The notes beneath the pieces are model-generated. The model saw only the letters and a list, made by a program, of their open reading frames with translations, did no database searches and was not told where the DNA came from. From assembly GCF_025630775.1 (NCBI RefSeq), contig NZ_JAOSZE010000046.1:1-64000 (forward strand): a stretch of DNA of 64,000 nucleotides, read 5' to 3'. Positions 8,823-16,920 of the stretch are shown here, piece after piece. Source of the stretch: Actinoplanes sp. KI2 (GTDB lineage Bacteria > Actinomycetota > Actinomycetes > Mycobacteriales > Micromonosporaceae). Position numbers and translations under genes: made by a program. The number at the start of each line of letters is the position of its first letter. Position 1 is the first letter of the stretch.

Positions 8823-10073
8823 TCAGCGTGGGTGGGTTTCGTACATCCTTGCCCAGGCCAGTAGCCCGGAGGCGGCGGTGAGGGCGGCGACGACCCACAC
8901 GGCGGCGCGGATGCCGGCCAGGTCGGCCATGATTCCGGCGAGGATGGCGCCGATGGCGAAGCCGCCGTCGCGCCAGAGGCGGTAGACGCCGACGGCGCGG
9001 GCGCGCCAGGTCGGGTGTGCGACGTCGCCGAGGGTGGCGAGCAGGGTCGGGTAGACCGCGGCGGTGCCGAGTCCGAGCAGGATGGCGGCGAGGGCCCAGG
9101 CGGTGAACGAGGTGGCGGCGGCGACGGCGGCGAGGGCGGCGGCCTGGGCTAGCATTCCGGCGACGATGAAGGGCTTGCGGCCGTAGCGGTCGGAGGCGGG
9201 TCCGAACACGACCTGGGCGAGGCCCCAGACGGCGGGGTTGAGCGCGGCCAGGACCCCGATCCGGGTCAGCGACAGGCCGGCGGTGGCGAACAGCAGCGGG
9301 AACAGGCCCCAGGCCAGCCCGTCGTTGAGGTTGTTGACCAGGCCGGCTTGGCTTGCCGACGCCAGCGCCGGTTCCCTCCAAGACACCAAGGCCGCGACCT
9401 GACCGGTGCGCAGGTCGCCGTGGTGGTCGCCGTAAACGGCCTGGTGGTGGGCGGCTTCAGCGCCGGCGTGCTCGCGGGTCTCCCGGACGAACAGTGCGGA
9501 CAGGCCGAGGCCGACGCCGGCGTAGCCGAGGCCGAGCAGGAACGGTGCGGGACGTAGTCCGTGCTCGGCGGCGAGCCATCCGGTGGCCAGGGCGGTGCCG
9601 GCGACCGCGAGGTATCCGGCGGCCTCGTTCAGGCCCATGGCCAGGCCGCGCCGTGCCGGCCCGGCGAGGTCGATCTTCATGATGACGGTGGTCGACCAGG
9701 CCAGGCCCTGGTTGACGCCGAGCAGCACGTTGGCCGCGACGATCCATCCCCAGGACGGCGCCCAGATGATCATCAGGGGTACGGGTACGCCGATCAGCCA
9801 GCCGGCGAGCAGGACGGGTTTGCGGCCGTGGCGGTCGGACAGGGTGCCGGCGAAGAAGTTCGTGATCGCCTTGGTGGCGCCGAAGGCCAGGATGTAGGTC
9901 AGCGCCGCGGTGTACGCGGTGAGGTGGAAGTCCCGTTCGGCCAGCACCGGCAGGATCGTGCGTTCCTGCCCGAGCAGACCGCCGACGAGGGCGTTGACCG
10001 CGACCAGCAAGGAGAACTGCGCCAGGTTGGCGCGCAGCCCCAGCCGTACGGGTGCGGTGGTGGTGGCGGTCAT
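8823..10073 (-). CDS. MFS transporter of the sulfur/persulfide cluster
   Basis: About 416 aa with around 12 hydrophobic segments. The MFS signature is present twice, once per half: SDRHGRKPVLLAG after the second helix and SDRYGRKPFIVAG in the second half. It is the last gene of a leftward operon headed by the MBL-fold/rhodanese gene, so it may export or import a sulfur compound or a reactive sulfur product. The substrate is not readable. The ATG at 10073 overlaps the stop of a small upstream frame by ATGA, which supports this start and suggests translational coupling. Confidence 0.8.
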   Translation of the reverse strand: MTATTTAPVRLGLRANLAQFSLLVAVNALVGGLLGQERTILPVLAERDFHLTAYTAALTYILAFGATKAITNFFAGTLSDRHGRKPVLLAGWLIGVPVPLMIIWAPSWGWIVAANVLLGVNQGLAWSTTVIMKIDLAGPARRGLAMGLNEAAGYLAVAGTALATGWLAAEHGLRPAPFLLGLGYAGVGLGLSALFVRETREHAGAEAAHHQAVYGDHHGDLRTGQVAALVSWREPALASASQAGLVNNLNDGLAWGLFPLLFATAGLSLTRIGVLAALNPAVWGLAQVVFGPASDRYGRKPFIVAGMLAQAAALAAVAAATSFTAWALAAILLGLGTAAVYPTLLATLGDVAHPTWRARAVGVYRLWRDGGFAIGAILAGIMADLAGIRAAVWVVAALTAASGLLAWARMYETHPR

Positions 10074-10204
10074 GCCGCACCGGCCGGGCTGGCGCGCGTG
10101 GCGATGGCCGGGTCTTCCGGCCCGTCGGCGAGGACGGGCTGGCCGCGGCGGCCGGGGTGTTGGAGCTGGCCCGGCCGCCGCGGCCGGTGTGGGTGCGTGG
10201 GCAT
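10070..10204 (-). CDS. Small 44-aa ORF coupled to MFS gene
   Basis: A short frame from ATG 10204 (MPTHPHRPRRPGQLQ...) ends in a TGA that overlaps the MFS start codon (ATGA). It is Pro/Arg-rich and no family is recognised. The ribosome binding site is weak. It may be a real small protein or just a leader that carries ribosomes into the transporter gene. Confidence 0.35.
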   Translation of the reverse strand: MPTHPHRPRRPGQLQHPGRRGQPVLADGPEDPAIATRASPAGAA

Positions 10205-10231
10205 GATGTTCGCTGTAGGTGCCTGGGTTCT

Positions 10232-10402
10232 TCAGCGGCCGAAGAGCCGGCCGAAGAGTCCGCGGGGCGGCGCCGGTTCCTCGTCGGTGTGTCCGGGGCA
10301 GCGCTGACCGCTGGGCACGTCGCGCATTACTTGGTCGACGTGCTGGCCGCAGCCGGCCCAGGTGGTCTTCCCGCAGGTGCGGCATGGTACTGATCGGCAC
10401 AT
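10232..10402 (-). CDS. Cys-rich 56-aa miniprotein
   Basis: This reading frame encodes MCRSVPCRTCGKTTWAGCG and continues to residue 56, with five Cys in the first 18 residues and a sixth near residue 39 (QRCPGH), ending in GLFGRLFGR. A strong AGGAG sits six bases before the ATG. The Cys arrangement (C-x4-C-x2-C-x7-C) suggests metal or persulfide binding. I recall similar short proteins annotated only as hypothetical in actinomycetes. It lies 26 bases after the rhodanese lipoprotein gene, inside the operator-controlled leftward operon, so a sulfur- or metal-handling role is a fair inference. Confidence 0.75.
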   Translation of the reverse strand: MCRSVPCRTCGKTTWAGCGQHVDQVMRDVPSGQRCPGHTDEEPAPPRGLFGRLFGR

Positions 10403-10428
10403 GAGAATCTCCTAGGTGGGGACGGTGG

Positions 10429-10797
10429 TTAGGCGGTGGGGACGCCGGTGGACTTGAGTTGGTCGTATCCGCCGCCGTTGATCAGGTCGGTGAAGCCCAA
10501 GGTGCGCATGATGGTGATGGCGGATTCGGCCCGGTTGCCGGACCGGCAGTAGATGAGGTAGCTGCCGGACCGGTCGAGCCGGCCGACGTCCGACGTGAAG
10601 GTGGGCGACTGTACGTCGATGTTGAGGGCGTTCCGCAGATGTCCGCCCGCGAACTCGGCGGGAGTGCGTACGTCGATCAGCGTCCGCGCGGCGGCCTGGC
10701 CGGCGATGGGCGGGCCGGCGTCGGTGCAGCCGGTTGCGGCGGTGATCAGGCTTGCGCTCATGGCGAGCGTGGCGGCTGCGCGTGGTCGTGGGGTCAT
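10429..10797 (-). CDS. Rhodanese-like lipoprotein
   Basis: A 122-aa single-domain rhodanese. It has a signal peptide with lipobox (TAATGC), so it should act outside the cytoplasmic membrane. The rhodanese hallmarks are LIDVRTPAEFAGGHLRNALNID and the active-site loop CRSGNR, whose Cys would carry the persulfide. It lies 8 bases after the stop of the MBL/rhodanese gene, in the same operon. Likely role: sulfane-sulfur transfer at the cell surface. Confidence 0.88.
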   Translation of the reverse strand: MTPRPRAAATLAMSASLITAATGCTDAGPPIAGQAAARTLIDVRTPAEFAGGHLRNALNIDVQSPTFTSDVGRLDRSGSYLIYCRSGNRAESAITIMRTLGFTDLINGGGYDQLKSTGVPTA

Positions 10798-10805
10798 CTT
10801 GCTTC

Positions 10806-12191
10806 CTACGCTTTGGTGGGGTGCAGCATGGTGTGCCAGGCGTTGTAGCCGCCGATCAAGTCGGAGACGTCGGGGTGGCCGTGGGCGCGGAGCAGGCTGG
10901 CGGCTACGGAGGAGCGGTAGCCGCCGGCGCAGTGCACGACGACGGGCCGGTAGGTGGGGATCTCGTCGAGGCGGTGGGGTAGTTCGGCGAGGGGGATGTG
11001 CAGGGCGTCGGCGATGGCGCCGGTGTCGCGTTCGCTGGCGTTGCGCACGTCGAGCACCAGCGGCGGGACCGGCTGCTGCAGTGCCGTGTGCAGGTCGGGC
11101 ACGGTGAGCCGGCTGGCCTGGGTCAGCTGGTCTGCCACATCGGCGAGGCTGGCTTCGGGGTCGGCGAGGTATCCGGCGACGGTGTCGAAGCCGACGCGGG
11201 CCAGGCGCAGAACGGTGTCGGCTGCCCGGTCAGGGGCGGCCACGACCAACAGCTGCCGGCCGGGTGCGATGACGGTGCCGGCGGTTTCGGCGAAGCGGCC
11301 GTCGGCCGGGATGTTGAGCGAGCCGCGTACGTATCCGGCCGCGTACTCCTGCGGGTCGCGGGCGTCGACGACCAGGGCGCCCGATGTGCGGGCGGCGGTG
11401 AACTCGGCGGCGCTGAGCGCGCGGGGTCCGCTCGAGTGGTCGAGCAGGGCGCGGGCCTGGCGGTTGAGGGCGGCGTCGTAGGCGAAGTAGCTGGGGGCGG
11501 CCGGTTGTCCGCCGGTGACCAGGGTGAGGAACTGCTCGACGTCCATCGGGGCGCAGGCGTAGTTGGTGCGGCGTTGTTCACCGACGGTGGACTGCCGTTC
11601 GGTGGACAGGCTCTTGCCGCAGGCGGATCCGGCGCCGTGCGCGGGGAAGACCCGTACTGCATCCGGTAGGCCCATCAGTTTGTGTTGCACGCTGTCGTAG
11701 AGCATGCGGCCGAGTTCGTCGGCGGTGACACCGGCCGAGGCGAGCAGGTCCGGTCGGCCGACGTCGCCGATGAACAGCGCGTCGCCGGTCAGCACCCCGT
11801 ACGGCACGGTGTCGCCGGGGTGTTCGTAGACCAGCACACTGATCGACTCCGGGGTGTGCCCCGGGGTTTCCATGATCTCCAAGGTGGTCTCGCCGAGGCT
11901 GATGCGGTCCCCGTGGGCGAGCTTGCGGATCGGGTACTCCGTCTCGGCGCGCTGTCCGTAGCCGATCCAGGCTCCGGTGGCGGCGGCGACTTCCAGGTGC
12001 CCGGCGACGAAGTCGGCGTGGAAGTGGGTGTTGATGACCCCTTCGATGCTCAGCCCATGTGCGTCGGCGTCGGCGAGGTACTCGGCGATGTCGCGGCGTG
12101 GGTCGACCAGCACGGCCTGGCAGGTGCTCTCGTCGGCGATCAGGTATGACGCCTGCGACATACAGTCGAGGTAGTACTGCATGAACAACAT
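10806..12191 (-). CDS. MBL-fold hydrolase with two rhodanese domains (persulfide dioxygenase-like)
   Basis: 461 aa. Residues 1-245 form a metallo-beta-lactamase fold with the metal motif THFHADFVAGH, then the GHTPES, LTGDALFIGD and FPAHGAGSACGK blocks typical of ETHE1/persulfide dioxygenase relatives. Two rhodanese domains follow. The first (about 260-350) lacks the active-site Cys (LLVVAAPDRAA), while the second (about 365-461) has it (VVHCAGGYRSS). The family oxidises glutathione or other low-molecular-weight persulfides to sulfite. It heads the leftward operon and faces two CsoR-type operators, consistent with induction by reactive sulfur. Confidence 0.88.
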   Translation of the reverse strand: MLFMQYYLDCMSQASYLIADESTCQAVLVDPRRDIAEYLADADAHGLSIEGVINTHFHADFVAGHLEVAAATGAWIGYGQRAETEYPIRKLAHGDRISLGETTLEIMETPGHTPESISVLVYEHPGDTVPYGVLTGDALFIGDVGRPDLLASAGVTADELGRMLYDSVQHKLMGLPDAVRVFPAHGAGSACGKSLSTERQSTVGEQRRTNYACAPMDVEQFLTLVTGGQPAAPSYFAYDAALNRQARALLDHSSGPRALSAAEFTAARTSGALVVDARDPQEYAAGYVRGSLNIPADGRFAETAGTVIAPGRQLLVVAAPDRAADTVLRLARVGFDTVAGYLADPEASLADVADQLTQASRLTVPDLHTALQQPVPPLVLDVRNASERDTGAIADALHIPLAELPHRLDEIPTYRPVVVHCAGGYRSSVAASLLRAHGHPDVSDLIGGYNAWHTMLHPTKA

Positions 12192-12275
12192 GCGCGGCCC
12201 TTTCGAGGTTTCGCCGAGCGACCGTTTGGCTGCCCGGGTGGCGGGTGGGGTGCGAGGCCGCCACCCTTATTATCG

Positions 12276-12293
12276 GATACCCCCTGGGGTATC
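12276..12293. promoter_or_regulatory. CsoR/CstR-type operator 1
   Basis: The sequence GATACCCCCTGGGGTATC is a near-perfect dyad matching the G/C-tract ATACCC...GGGTAT operator bound by CsoR-family repressors. It lies 84 bases upstream of the leftward MBL/rhodanese gene and is the likely control site of that operon. Confidence 0.8.
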
Positions 12294-12369
12294 TGAGCCG
12301 ACGATAGCGGGCAGCGCCGGGAGCGACAAAGCTTCGGAGGTATGGACTGATTCACAGCGAACCGCATGC

Positions 12370-12385
12370 ATACCCCCGGGGGTAT
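12370..12385. promoter_or_regulatory. CsoR/CstR-type operator 2
   Basis: ATACCCCCGGGGGTAT is a perfect 16-bp palindrome 39 bases before the thioredoxin start codon. It is the best copy of four in the window and should control the rightward thioredoxin/rhodanese/TauE operon. Confidence 0.85.
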
Positions 12386-12424
12386 ATTGGGAGTAGCGAA
12401 TCCCGACAGCCCGTGGAGGCGATG

Positions 12425-12772
12425 ATGGCAAGCGTGACCTTGACCAAGGGCTCTTTCGAGCAGACGGTCACCGACAACCCGATCGTGCTGGTTGACTTCT
12501 GGGCGGCGTGGTGCGGGCCGTGCCGCAGCTTCGCGCCGGTCGTCGAACGCGCCAGCGAGCAGCACCCGGACGTCGTGTTCGGCAAGGTCGACACCGAGAC
12601 CGAACATCATTTGGCCGCGGCTGCCCGGATCAGCTCGATCCCGACTTTGATGGTCTTCCGTGACGGTGTGCTGGTCTTCGCCCAGCCTGGCGCGTTGCCG
12701 GCCGCCGCACTCGAGCAGGTAATCCAGAGCTTCCGGGACCTCGACATGGACGAGGTTCGCGGTCCTCGCTGA
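12425..12772 (+). CDS. trxA: Thioredoxin
   Basis: A 115-aa thioredoxin with the canonical WCGPC redox site in a FWAAWCGPC context and the cis-Pro loop SSIPTLMVFRDG. It reduces disulfides and, in this setting, probably persulfidated protein thiols. The ATG at 12425 is chosen because GGAGG at 12415-12419 is five bases before it; the adjacent ATG at 12422 is too close. It is the first gene downstream of operator 2, and the sulfur genes after it read in the same direction. Confidence 0.93.
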   Translation: MASVTLTKGSFEQTVTDNPIVLVDFWAAWCGPCRSFAPVVERASEQHPDVVFGKVDTETEHHLAAAARISSIPTLMVFRDGVLVFAQPGALPAAALEQVIQSFRDLDMDEVRGPR

Positions 12773-12865
12773 GCGCACTGCCGCCTCGAGGCCCTGATTC
12801 GCCCCGCGACCCGGACACCCTCAGGACGAACACGCGCCTGCGAGACTCAGGAGAACCCCACCCCC

Positions 12866-13462
12866 ATGAGCAACGACACCACCGGCAGCAACGGCCCGGC
12901 CACGCTCGATGTCGCCACCCTCCGAGAGCTCGTCGCGGCCGGTACCGCGCCCCGGCTGATCGACGTGCGTACCCCCGCGGAGTTCGAAACCGCCCATGTA
13001 CCGGGCTCGTACAACGTGCCGCTGGACCTGCTGCGCGAACACCGCGACGAGCTACGCCACCACCTCGACGAGCAGGTCGTGCTCGTCTGCCGCTCCGGGC
13101 AACGCGCCACCCAGGCCGAACAGGGCCTGCGCGTCGCCGGCCTGCCGAACCTGCGGATCCTGCAGGGCGGCATCACCGCGTGGCAGGCCGCCGGCGCGCC
13201 GGTGACCACCGGCATCCCACGCTGGGACCTGGAACGACAGGTCCGCCTTGTTGCCGGTGGCATCGTCCTGCTGGCCGTGCTGGCCAGTATCGCGTTCGAG
13301 CCGGCCAAATGGATCGCCGCGCTCATCGGCGGCGGCCTCGCCGTCGCCGCGCTCACCAACACCTGCGCCATGGGCATGCTGCTATCCAGACTGCCCTACA
13401 ACCGCGGCCCCCGCACCGACCTCGACCAGGTCGTAGCCGCCCTGACCGACAACCTCAGGTAG
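12866..13462 (+). CDS. Rhodanese with C-terminal membrane domain (DUF2892)
   Basis: 198 aa. Residues 15-110 form a rhodanese domain with LIDVRTPAEFETAHVPGSYN and the Cys loop CRSGQR. Residues 120-180 match the DUF2892 inner-membrane hairpin (ERQVRLVAGGIVLL..., then a second hydrophobic stretch). It would present a sulfurtransferase at the cytoplasmic face of the membrane, next to the TauE-type exporter encoded downstream. AGGAG at 12849-12853 is the likely ribosome binding site. Confidence 0.9.
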   Translation: MSNDTTGSNGPATLDVATLRELVAAGTAPRLIDVRTPAEFETAHVPGSYNVPLDLLREHRDELRHHLDEQVVLVCRSGQRATQAEQGLRVAGLPNLRILQGGITAWQAAGAPVTTGIPRWDLERQVRLVAGGIVLLAVLASIAFEPAKWIAALIGGGLAVAALTNTCAMGMLLSRLPYNRGPRTDLDQVVAALTDNLR

Positions 13463-13468
13463 GCGGCC

Positions 13469-13504
13469 ATGCGGACCAACGGCCACTCCAGGGACCCGCG
13501 TTGA
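13469..13504 (+). CDS. 11-codon leader peptide before TauE
   Basis: An ATG at 13469 opens an 11-residue frame (MRTNGHSRDPR) whose TGA overlaps the TTG that appears to start the TauE/SafE gene (TTGA). It may serve only to deliver ribosomes to that weak start codon. Confidence 0.3.
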   Translation: MRTNGHSRDPR

Positions 13505-14259
13505 CCGCGGCGGTCGGATTCGGCGCCCTCATCGGCGTGCTGCTCGGCCTGCTCGGCGGCGGCGGGTCCATCCTCGCGGTCCCCGCGCTGGTCTACGGCG
13601 CGGGCCAGCCCCTCGCCGCGGCCGTACCGACATCACTGCTGGTCGTCGGTATCTCCTCGGCCGCCGCCCTGCTTCCGCGGCTGCGCGCCGGCCTGGTGCA
13701 ATGGCGCATCGCCGGCATCGTCGGCGGCACCGGCGCCCTCGCCGCGTTCGCCGGCGCCGCCGTCAACCACCTGCTCGACCCGCGCCTCGTACTCATCGGA
13801 TTCGCCGCGCTCATGGTGGCGGCGGGACTGCGGATGCTGCGCGAGACCGGTGACGCGGGTGGTGACTGCGCCCTGCCCGGCGGCGGCGTCAACTGGCGCG
13901 GCTGCCTGCCCAAATCCATCGGCACCGGGATTGCGGTCGGCTTCCTCACCGGGCTGTTCGGCGTCGGTGGCGGCTTCCTCATCATCCCGGCCCTGGTCCT
14001 GCTGCTCGGCCTGGACATGCCCGCCGCCGTCGCCACCTCACTGCTGATCATCGTGATCAACTCGGCCGCCGGATTCGCCGCGCACGCCGGCGACGCCCCG
14101 ATCGACTACCCAATCGCCACGGCCTTCACCGTCACCGCGATCGCCGGATCCCTCGCGGCCGCCCGGCTCGCCACCCGAGTACCCACCCGCCGCCTGCAAC
14201 GCCTGTTCGCCTACCTCGTCTTCGGCGTCGCCGCCTTCGTCGTCATCCGCACGATCTGA
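13501..14259 (+). CDS. TauE/SafE family sulfite/organosulfonate exporter
   Basis: About 252 aa with seven to eight membrane helices. Two inverted family repeats each carry the Gly-rich hallmark: GLLGGGGSILAVPALVYG near residue 15 and GLFGVGGGFLIIPALVLLLG near residue 155. These proteins move sulfite, thiosulfate or sulfonates across the membrane. The position after thioredoxin and rhodanese fits export of sulfite made by persulfide oxidation. TTG at 13501 is the only sensible start placing the first Gly repeat at the N-terminus. Confidence 0.88.
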   Translation: MTAAVGFGALIGVLLGLLGGGGSILAVPALVYGAGQPLAAAVPTSLLVVGISSAAALLPRLRAGLVQWRIAGIVGGTGALAAFAGAAVNHLLDPRLVLIGFAALMVAAGLRMLRETGDAGGDCALPGGGVNWRGCLPKSIGTGIAVGFLTGLFGVGGGFLIIPALVLLLGLDMPAAVATSLLIIVINSAAGFAAHAGDAPIDYPIATAFTVTAIAGSLAAARLATRVPTRRLQRLFAYLVFGVAAFVVIRTI

Positions 14260-14437
14260 CCAAGCCACCCCGCACGGCGTCATAACCTCATGCGGAGACG
14301 GGCGAAGCGGCTGCCGGGACGACAGCGGACTCGAAGACTCGCCGTCGTTGCAGCGATCTTGGACTGGTTGCGCCCGGCTGAAGTCGACTTCCGCGGGCTA
14401 CGCACCCGCCAGTTCGGCGCCGCCAGTTCGTGTCGCT

Positions 14438-14707
14438 TCAGGCCAGGGAGAGGAACAGCTTCTCCAGCTGGGCCACATCCAACTTCTGGCCCTCACCCGT
14501 CTCCTCGGCGGTGACGCACTGCCGGAGCCCGGTCGCGATGATCTTGAAGCCGGCCCGGTCGAGCGCCCGCGATACGGCGGCGAGCTGGGTCACGACCTCG
14601 GCGCAGTCGCGGCCGGATTCCAGCATGGCGATCACGCCACGGATCTGGCCCTCGGCGCGGCGCAGCCGCTTGATGACATCGCCTACCGCAGCAGCGTCGA
14701 GTTCCAT
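14438..14707 (-). CDS. csoR: CsoR/CstR-family repressor, probably sulfur-sensing
   Basis: An 89-aa four-helix DUF156 repressor (IKRLRRAEGQIRGVIAMLE at the N-terminus). In copper-sensing CsoR the ligands are Cys, then His-x3-Cys. Here the first Cys is present (RDCAEVV) and the second too (GLRQCV), but the His position is Gly. Loss of the His with both Cys kept is the pattern of CstR-like persulfide sensors. With thioredoxin, rhodaneses and a persulfide dioxygenase around it, sulfur sensing is the better reading than copper. Its own operator (14741-14756) lies just upstream, so autoregulation is likely. Confidence 0.88.
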   Translation of the reverse strand: MELDAAAVGDVIKRLRRAEGQIRGVIAMLESGRDCAEVVTQLAAVSRALDRAGFKIIATGLRQCVTAEETGEGQKLDVAQLEKLFLSLA

Positions 14708-14740
14708 ATCCCACTCTCATTCCTGTCGTGGCCTCCAACA

Positions 14741-14756
14741 ATACCCGGGCGGGTAT
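14741..14756. promoter_or_regulatory. CsoR/CstR-type operator 3
   Basis: ATACCCGGGCGGGTAT lies 34 bases before the repressor start and upstream of the divergent ferric-reductase-like gene. It could control both. Confidence 0.8.
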
Positions 14757-14922
14757 CGGCCGTGCTGTGACCCGAGACGCGTACGGAGGCGTCGGCAGCA
14801 ACCCCGGACAGCGCTGCTACCTGCGGATTCTTCGAGTTTTCCCAATCTTGGGCCCGCAAGCTTGCCCGGTGACCTCCACGTACACGTCAGCCACCGGCCG
14901 GGTCCACCTGGCCGGTGCAACC

Positions 14923-16287
14923 ATGCTTTGTCCGCCGCCGGCGCCCGGGCGCTGGCGGCGCGATGTCGCCGGCGCCGCGACGATCCTGAGCGTGACGGTG
15001 GTCATCGCGCTGTGGCTGGCCAACGGCGGCATCCGCCATCTGGCCGGCCCGGGAGCGACCGCGACCAGCGTCGGCCGGCTGACCGGCCTGATCGCCTCGG
15101 ACCTGCTGTTGCTGCAGGTGCTGCTGATGGCCCGGATCCCGTGGGTCGAGCGCGCCTACGGCCAGGATCTGCTGGCCCGCCGACACCGGATGGTCGGCTT
15201 CGCCTCGTTCTGGCTGATGGTGGCGCACGTGCTGCTCATCACCGTCGGATATGCCCAGTCCGGCCCGTCCGGGCTGCTGTCCACCGGCTGGGACCTGGTG
15301 GCCACGTACCCGGGAATGCTGTTGGCCGCGGCGGGTACCGGCCTGCTCGTGGCGGTCGTGGTCCTGTCCGTCCGGGCGGCCCGCCGCCGGTTGCGCTATG
15401 AGTCGTGGCACCTGCTGCACCTGTACGCGTACCTCGGGGTCGGGCTGGCGCTGCCCCACCAGTTGTGGACGGGCGCCGACTTCGTGACCTCGCCCTATGC
15501 CCGGCTCTACTGGTGGAGCCTGTACGGCGCGGCGCTGGCCGCGGTGCTGATGTTCCGGCTCGGCCTGCCACTGTGGCGCTCGGCATATCACCGGCTGCGG
15601 GTCGCCGAGGTCGTCGCCGAGGCGCCCGGGGTGGTCTCGGTCTACCTGCGCGGCCACCGCCTCGACCGGTTGCCGGTCCGGGCCGGCCAGTTCTTCCTGT
15701 GGCGTTTTCTGGACGGGCCGGGTTGGTCGCGGGCCAACCCGTACACGCTCTCCGCGGGCCCCCGCCCGGACCTGCTGCGGATCACCGTGAAGGACCTCGG
15801 CGACGGCAGCCGGCGGGCGCGTTCGCTGCGGCCGGGCACTCGGGTGCTGATCGAGGGCCCGTACGGAACGCTCACCGCGGCAAAGGCCACCGGGCGCCCA
15901 CCTCTTCTGATCGCCGCCGGGGTGGGCATCACGACGATGCGGGCACTGCTCGACGAACTCGGCCCGGCCCGGGTCGGCGCCACCCTGCTCTACCGGGTAC
16001 GCACGCACGCCGAGGCGGTGTTCCGGACCGAACTCGACGACCTGGCCCGCCGCTACGGCGTCCGGGTGGTCTATCTCGACGGCGGTCGCAGCCGGTCGGA
16101 TTCCTGGCTGCCGGCCCAGTACGCCGCCGGCGACGACGCGTCGGCGCTGCGCCATCTGGTGCCCGATGTGGCCCGCCGCGAGGCGTACCTCTGCGGACCG
16201 CCGGCCTGGATGGCCACGGTCCGAGCCAGCCTGCGCAATGCCGGCATGGCCGACGAACTGATCCACAGCGAGGAATTCGCATGGTGA
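14923..16287 (+). CDS. Ferric-reductase-like membrane flavoprotein
   Basis: About 454 aa. The N-terminal half has around six membrane helices with paired His (FWLMVAHVLL, WHLLHLYAYLGVGLALPHQ) that would ligate two hemes, as in ferric reductase/NOX-like domains. The C-terminal half is an FNR module: FAD part with NPYTLSAGP, NAD(P)H part with AAGVGITTMRALL and YLCGPPAWM. It should move electrons from NAD(P)H through the membrane. The start is uncertain: the frame opens at 14728, but that would place the operator inside the gene, so the ATG at 14923 is preferred. It precedes an FMN-binding protein gene by 16 bases. Confidence 0.82.
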   Translation: MLCPPPAPGRWRRDVAGAATILSVTVVIALWLANGGIRHLAGPGATATSVGRLTGLIASDLLLLQVLLMARIPWVERAYGQDLLARRHRMVGFASFWLMVAHVLLITVGYAQSGPSGLLSTGWDLVATYPGMLLAAAGTGLLVAVVVLSVRAARRRLRYESWHLLHLYAYLGVGLALPHQLWTGADFVTSPYARLYWWSLYGAALAAVLMFRLGLPLWRSAYHRLRVAEVVAEAPGVVSVYLRGHRLDRLPVRAGQFFLWRFLDGPGWSRANPYTLSAGPRPDLLRITVKDLGDGSRRARSLRPGTRVLIEGPYGTLTAAKATGRPPLLIAAGVGITTMRALLDELGPARVGATLLYRVRTHAEAVFRTELDDLARRYGVRVVYLDGGRSRSDSWLPAQYAAGDDASALRHLVPDVARREAYLCGPPAWMATVRASLRNAGMADELIHSEEFAW

Positions 16288-16303
16288 CGAAAGGAAGGCA
16301 ACA

Positions 16304-16813
16304 ATGCGTCGAGTGACACTGTGGATCGTCTCCACGATCTCGGCGGTGGTCATGCTGTTCAGCTACCGCACCAGCCTCGGCAACGTCGCAACCGCCGATG
16401 CAACCACCCAGGTCGACGCGGCTGGAGCGCACATCGTGCCCGTCCCGGGCGGTGTCGCGGCCAACAGCGCAGCGCCCACCCATGGCACCCACCGCCGGTC
16501 CGCGTCGCCGGCCGCCAAAGCCCCGGCAACCCGGACCCTGACCGTCGACGGCGCCGTCGCGCAGACCCAGCGGGGCCCGGTCCAGGTCCGGGTCACGATC
16601 ACCGGCAACACGATCGTCAACGTGCGCGCGCTTCAGCACCCGACCGGAAATTCCACCGACGACCAAATCAACGCGTACGCCCTGCCGAAGCTGCGCGCCG
16701 AAGTGCTTGCCGCGCAGAGCGCCCGAGTCGACGCGGTCAGCGGCGCCACGGTGACCAGCGGCGGCTACCTGCGGTCGCTGCAGTCCGCGCTGGACGCGGC
16801 GCACCTCGGCTGA
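16304..16813 (+). CDS. Secreted FMN-binding domain protein
   Basis: 169 aa with an N-terminal signal/anchor (VTLWIVSTISAVVMLFS), an Ala/Pro-rich linker and a C-terminal FMN_bind domain. The flavinylation motif DAVSGATVTSGGY is present; in this family ApbE links FMN to the Thr. With the upstream ferric-reductase-like protein it would form a two-protein chain taking electrons from NAD(P)H to an extracellular flavin. No ApbE gene is in the window. AAGGAAGG sits just before the ATG. Confidence 0.88.
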   Translation: MRRVTLWIVSTISAVVMLFSYRTSLGNVATADATTQVDAAGAHIVPVPGGVAANSAAPTHGTHRRSASPAAKAPATRTLTVDGAVAQTQRGPVQVRVTITGNTIVNVRALQHPTGNSTDDQINAYALPKLRAEVLAAQSARVDAVSGATVTSGGYLRSLQSALDAAHLG

Positions 16814-16920
16814 CCGCCCGACCCCGTTCGGCAGCCTGGGAGCGAATCCGGAGCGATCCGGTTGCACGAGCCACCAGGGCAGGTCGGAGTCCTTCCCGCT
16901 CGCTAACGTGGCAGTCAGAT

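Noticed and set aside
9561..10307. Gly-rich rightward frame of about 248 codons opposite the MFS gene
   Set aside because: It is antisense to a clear MFS transporter and has low-complexity Gly/Arg content.
14438..14707. Copper-sensing CsoR role
   Set aside because: The His ligand of the copper site is replaced by Gly and the neighbours are sulfur genes, so persulfide sensing is preferred.
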